Part shown: one piece after another, positions 63,301-64,000 of the stretch
Position numbering within the stretch: the stretch's first letter is position 1
Layout of the letters: each line of letters opens with the position of its first letter
Source: Colwellia sp. 12G3
GTDB lineage: Bacteria; Pseudomonadota; Gammaproteobacteria; Enterobacterales; Alteromonadaceae
Direction: 5' to 3'
Assembly: GCF_002836775.1 (NCBI RefSeq)
Contig: NZ_PJAQ01000068.1
Location: 186,001 to 250,000 of the forward strand
Length of the DNA stretch: 64,000 bases
The notes under the pieces: generated by a model
Told to the model about the DNA's origin: nothing
What the model saw: only the letters and a program-made list of their open reading frames with translations
The model's database searches: none
Translations under genes and position numbers: made by a program

Positions 63301-63627
63301 ACATTTGCCCAACGTTTAGGTGAGTTTGCAAGTAATAATAATTGGATTTCCAATATAATCTCATTATTATCAGGAAAAGCTGAACGTAATTGGGATGATA
63401 ATGCGATTAATAAAGCTAAAACAGAACTTATCGGAATAATTGAACGCTTTAAGTTAGCGAATTATCAAGCTTCATTTAAATCGTTAGAATATAAATCTGT
63501 TAGAAAAAATTATAATAGTCAAATTAGTAATATCGAAAGTTCACTTTCAATGTTAGAAGAGCATGAACGAAGAGCTGTTTTAATGGCTCTATTAGATGAA
63601 ATGACAAAGGGAATTGAACATGCCTAA
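60397..63627 (+). CDS. Large P-loop ATPase (DUF4007/PAPS-reductase-linked; BrxC-like possible)
   Basis: 1076 aa from the ATG at 60397, which has GGAG 9 nt upstream; the ATG at 60382 lacks one. Walker A is TITGPYGTGKSTIALFL near residue 60 and Walker B is VIILLDEMGKAL near 170. The rest is long and helical. The size and the PAPS-reductase neighbour recall BrxC-like ATPases of type 4 BREX, but they also fit Dnd-like restriction ATPases; I cannot decide without a profile search. Its 3' end overlaps the next gene by 8 bp. Confidence 0.75.
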   Translation: MSSMIDINQKYKSSTRLDNDAFNYKDFIDSFILHGTALNVLDTISRDFTKSEQRCFTITGPYGTGKSTIALFLTQLLSNKKNVRNYANEKLTNSTEENDFQASFNIKKGWKVVKHVCGLNVPSATITCSILKALEHEYNEKDIFQLNDDECLSLIASTLNKGVKADGVIILLDEMGKALDYQSRENKDLYFFQNLADVIQKSKTPAILIGFLHQAFSEYSKAMNASAQKDWAKVQGRYRDMGYIPSIDESLVLIGDSIDKTDEVERRLVQENDSLISSVLSYFPSQTDRKAPLLKSLPLDPIVSLLLGPISKRSFSQNERSLFGFLASNEKLGFKQFLEKSYPSEFNFESKKLDLFHPELFWDYLQYNLNHIILASSDSKVWLEGQDAIYRAELKGSDLHCLITKTIALLTLFGFQHQLFAKRKFLISYFSSRGFSVKDVTLAIKELEEWTVIIYRQNYGALFVFQGSDIDINQLIATTIDEIKDGVDWTSQIAQANNILATAHYHKTGTMRWAQTKIIGKHNFTELESLDTSPVSGETFLWFVLPVEESLFERAKAIADNNEHIILGHQSQFSLLKTQAIELIALNKVLREHKEISHDFIAKNEINHRIELTRQTIFEATDIAFKTAQWKYDSLSLENKTLASITSSIAEHIFNKAPVIKNELVNRSKPSGSANSAIKKLLIAMAENFEEENLNFPTGSFPAEKGLYFSCLKNKELHTETEGVLGFSQPSDVNLKALFDSASNLIKKRGDIVWLNEIDDLWSQKPFGVPKGIRSIWMLAFVMTHLKDFAFFDKNDATNEHMFITAPDEEFVIKLMLKSSFVGVQLVKVDQEKTAYLNELAIALPNFTGNPTPLAIAQEYVTLFAGLSTWTRNTKSLSKSAKDFILYSKTASDPHHYLFEKVTSLFSNKSIVDIKSNDIKTILNEIINAHMEMVKAFKTEITSYLPIDEHLSKQCTNVAVFTSDAKLQTFAQRLGEFASNNNWISNIISLLSGKAERNWDDNAINKAKTELIGIIERFKLANYQASFKSLEYKSVRKNYNSQISNIESSLSMLEEHERRAVLMALLDEMTKGIEHA

Positions 63628-64000
63628 GACTCTTCACGTATTAGGATTGTCGGGCGGTAAGGATAGTGCAGCACTTGCTATGTATATGCGCGATAATTAC
63701 CCTGAGCTTGATATTCAATATTACTTTACAGATACAGGTAAAGAGCTGCCTGAGGTAATTGATTTTGTTAATCGTTTGGAAGGTTACTTAGGTAAGCCAA
63801 TTATCGACCCTTATGATGAGGTTTTTTCTTCTAATCGAACGAAAAAAGATTTTGATTATCATCTAGAAAAACATCAAAACTATTTGCCATCACCTCAAGC
63901 ACGTTGGTGCACTATTCAAATGAAGTTGGTTCCATTTGAAATGTGGATAAATAAGAAGATGATGGATGAAGGTTATGATTTGGTCGTTTCATATGTGGGA
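63620..64000 (+). CDS. PAPS-reductase/DndC-like protein, truncated by the window edge
   Basis: 127 codons of a longer gene, translated by hand from the ATG at 63620. It begins with the PP-loop VLGLSGGKDSAALAMYM; YYFTDTGKELPEV and ARWCTIQMKLVPFE further on are typical of the PAPS-reductase family, to which DndC, SspD and BREX type 4 BrxP belong (family knowledge). DndC uses ATP and cysteine-derived sulphur to modify DNA. The gene continues beyond 64000, so its C-terminus is not seen. Confidence 0.85.
   Translation, partial: MPKTLHVLGLSGGKDSAALAMYMRDNYPELDIQYYFTDTGKELPEVIDFVNRLEGYLGKPIIDPYDEVFSSNRTKKDFDYHLEKHQNYLPSPQARWCTIQMKLVPFEMWINKKMMDEGYDLVVSYVG

Noticed and set aside
59439-64000. Firm call of BREX type 4
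   Set aside because: PglZ and BrxL are not in the window and the ATPase could not be assigned to BrxC by eye.
1-64000. tRNA, rRNA, insertion sequences, transposase or integrase genes
   Set aside because: I looked for cloverleaf patterns, transposase and tyrosine-recombinase motifs and saw none; short or decayed ones could have been missed without tools.

Overview
The window is AT-rich (GC in the high 30s by eye) and looks like a chromosomal or plasmid accessory island from a marine-type gammaproteobacterium, probably Alteromonadales-like. That placement is inference: there is no rRNA, tRNA or other taxonomic marker. Almost every gene belongs to defence, nucleic-acid processing or mobile-element maintenance, and no metabolic housekeeping gene was seen.

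Left block (1-20118, minus strand). A 7-gene operon (11990 to 341) joins a TerY-type vWA protein, a PP2C phosphatase and a Ser/Thr kinase to an SF1 helicase, a protein with a C-terminal HEPN-like R-x4-H motif, a coiled-coil McrB-like AAA ATPase and a zinc-ribbon protein. Upstream, an 8-gene operon (16449 to 12476) runs from a hypothetical protein and SSB through four small, mostly membrane or lipoprotein genes to a ZorA/ZorB-like proton-channel pair. A DinG-like helicase and a Toprim primase-like gene follow.

Middle block (20323-40368). This is a type III-D-like CRISPR-Cas locus: cas2-cas1-cas2, a leader, an array of 50 repeats (49 spacers), a 384-bp insert with a captured reading frame, three decayed repeats and a terminator of spacer length. 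Next come a Card1/Can2-type CARF nuclease, a DarT/DarG-type pair and, on the opposite strand, the operon cas10 - csm3-like - csx10 - double RAMP - csx19 - TIGR03986-type RAMP - cas6 - CARF protein. Cas10 keeps the GGDD cyclase motif but has no HD nuclease domain, so immunity probably relies on cyclic-oligoadenylate signalling to the CARF proteins. At least four spacers are antisense to recognisable translation starts, which fits RNA targeting and left-to-right transcription of the array.

Right block (40689-64000). This is a patchwork of phosphorothioation-associated and other defence genes: a TIGR04096-type methyltransferase with an HTH/M15-like partner; small unknown genes; a WYL regulator with two matching dyads upstream; a GIY-YIG protein and a DGQHR (DndB-like) protein; a four-gene minus-strand cassette (DEAD helicase, GHKL ATPase, a 1092-aa repeat protein, PLD nuclease); and DUF4007 - large ATPase - PAPS-reductase/DndC-like genes running off the right edge.

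A 16-bp palindrome, TTCACAAGCTTGTGAA, occurs eight times between genes in the left 40 kb. It lies 65-114 bp upstream of every minus-strand transcription unit in 1-20118, at the cas2/primase divergent promoter, and upstream of darT and an LRAT-domain gene. It was not seen in 41-64 kb. It is the best candidate for a shared, apparently undescribed control circuit tying these defence modules together.
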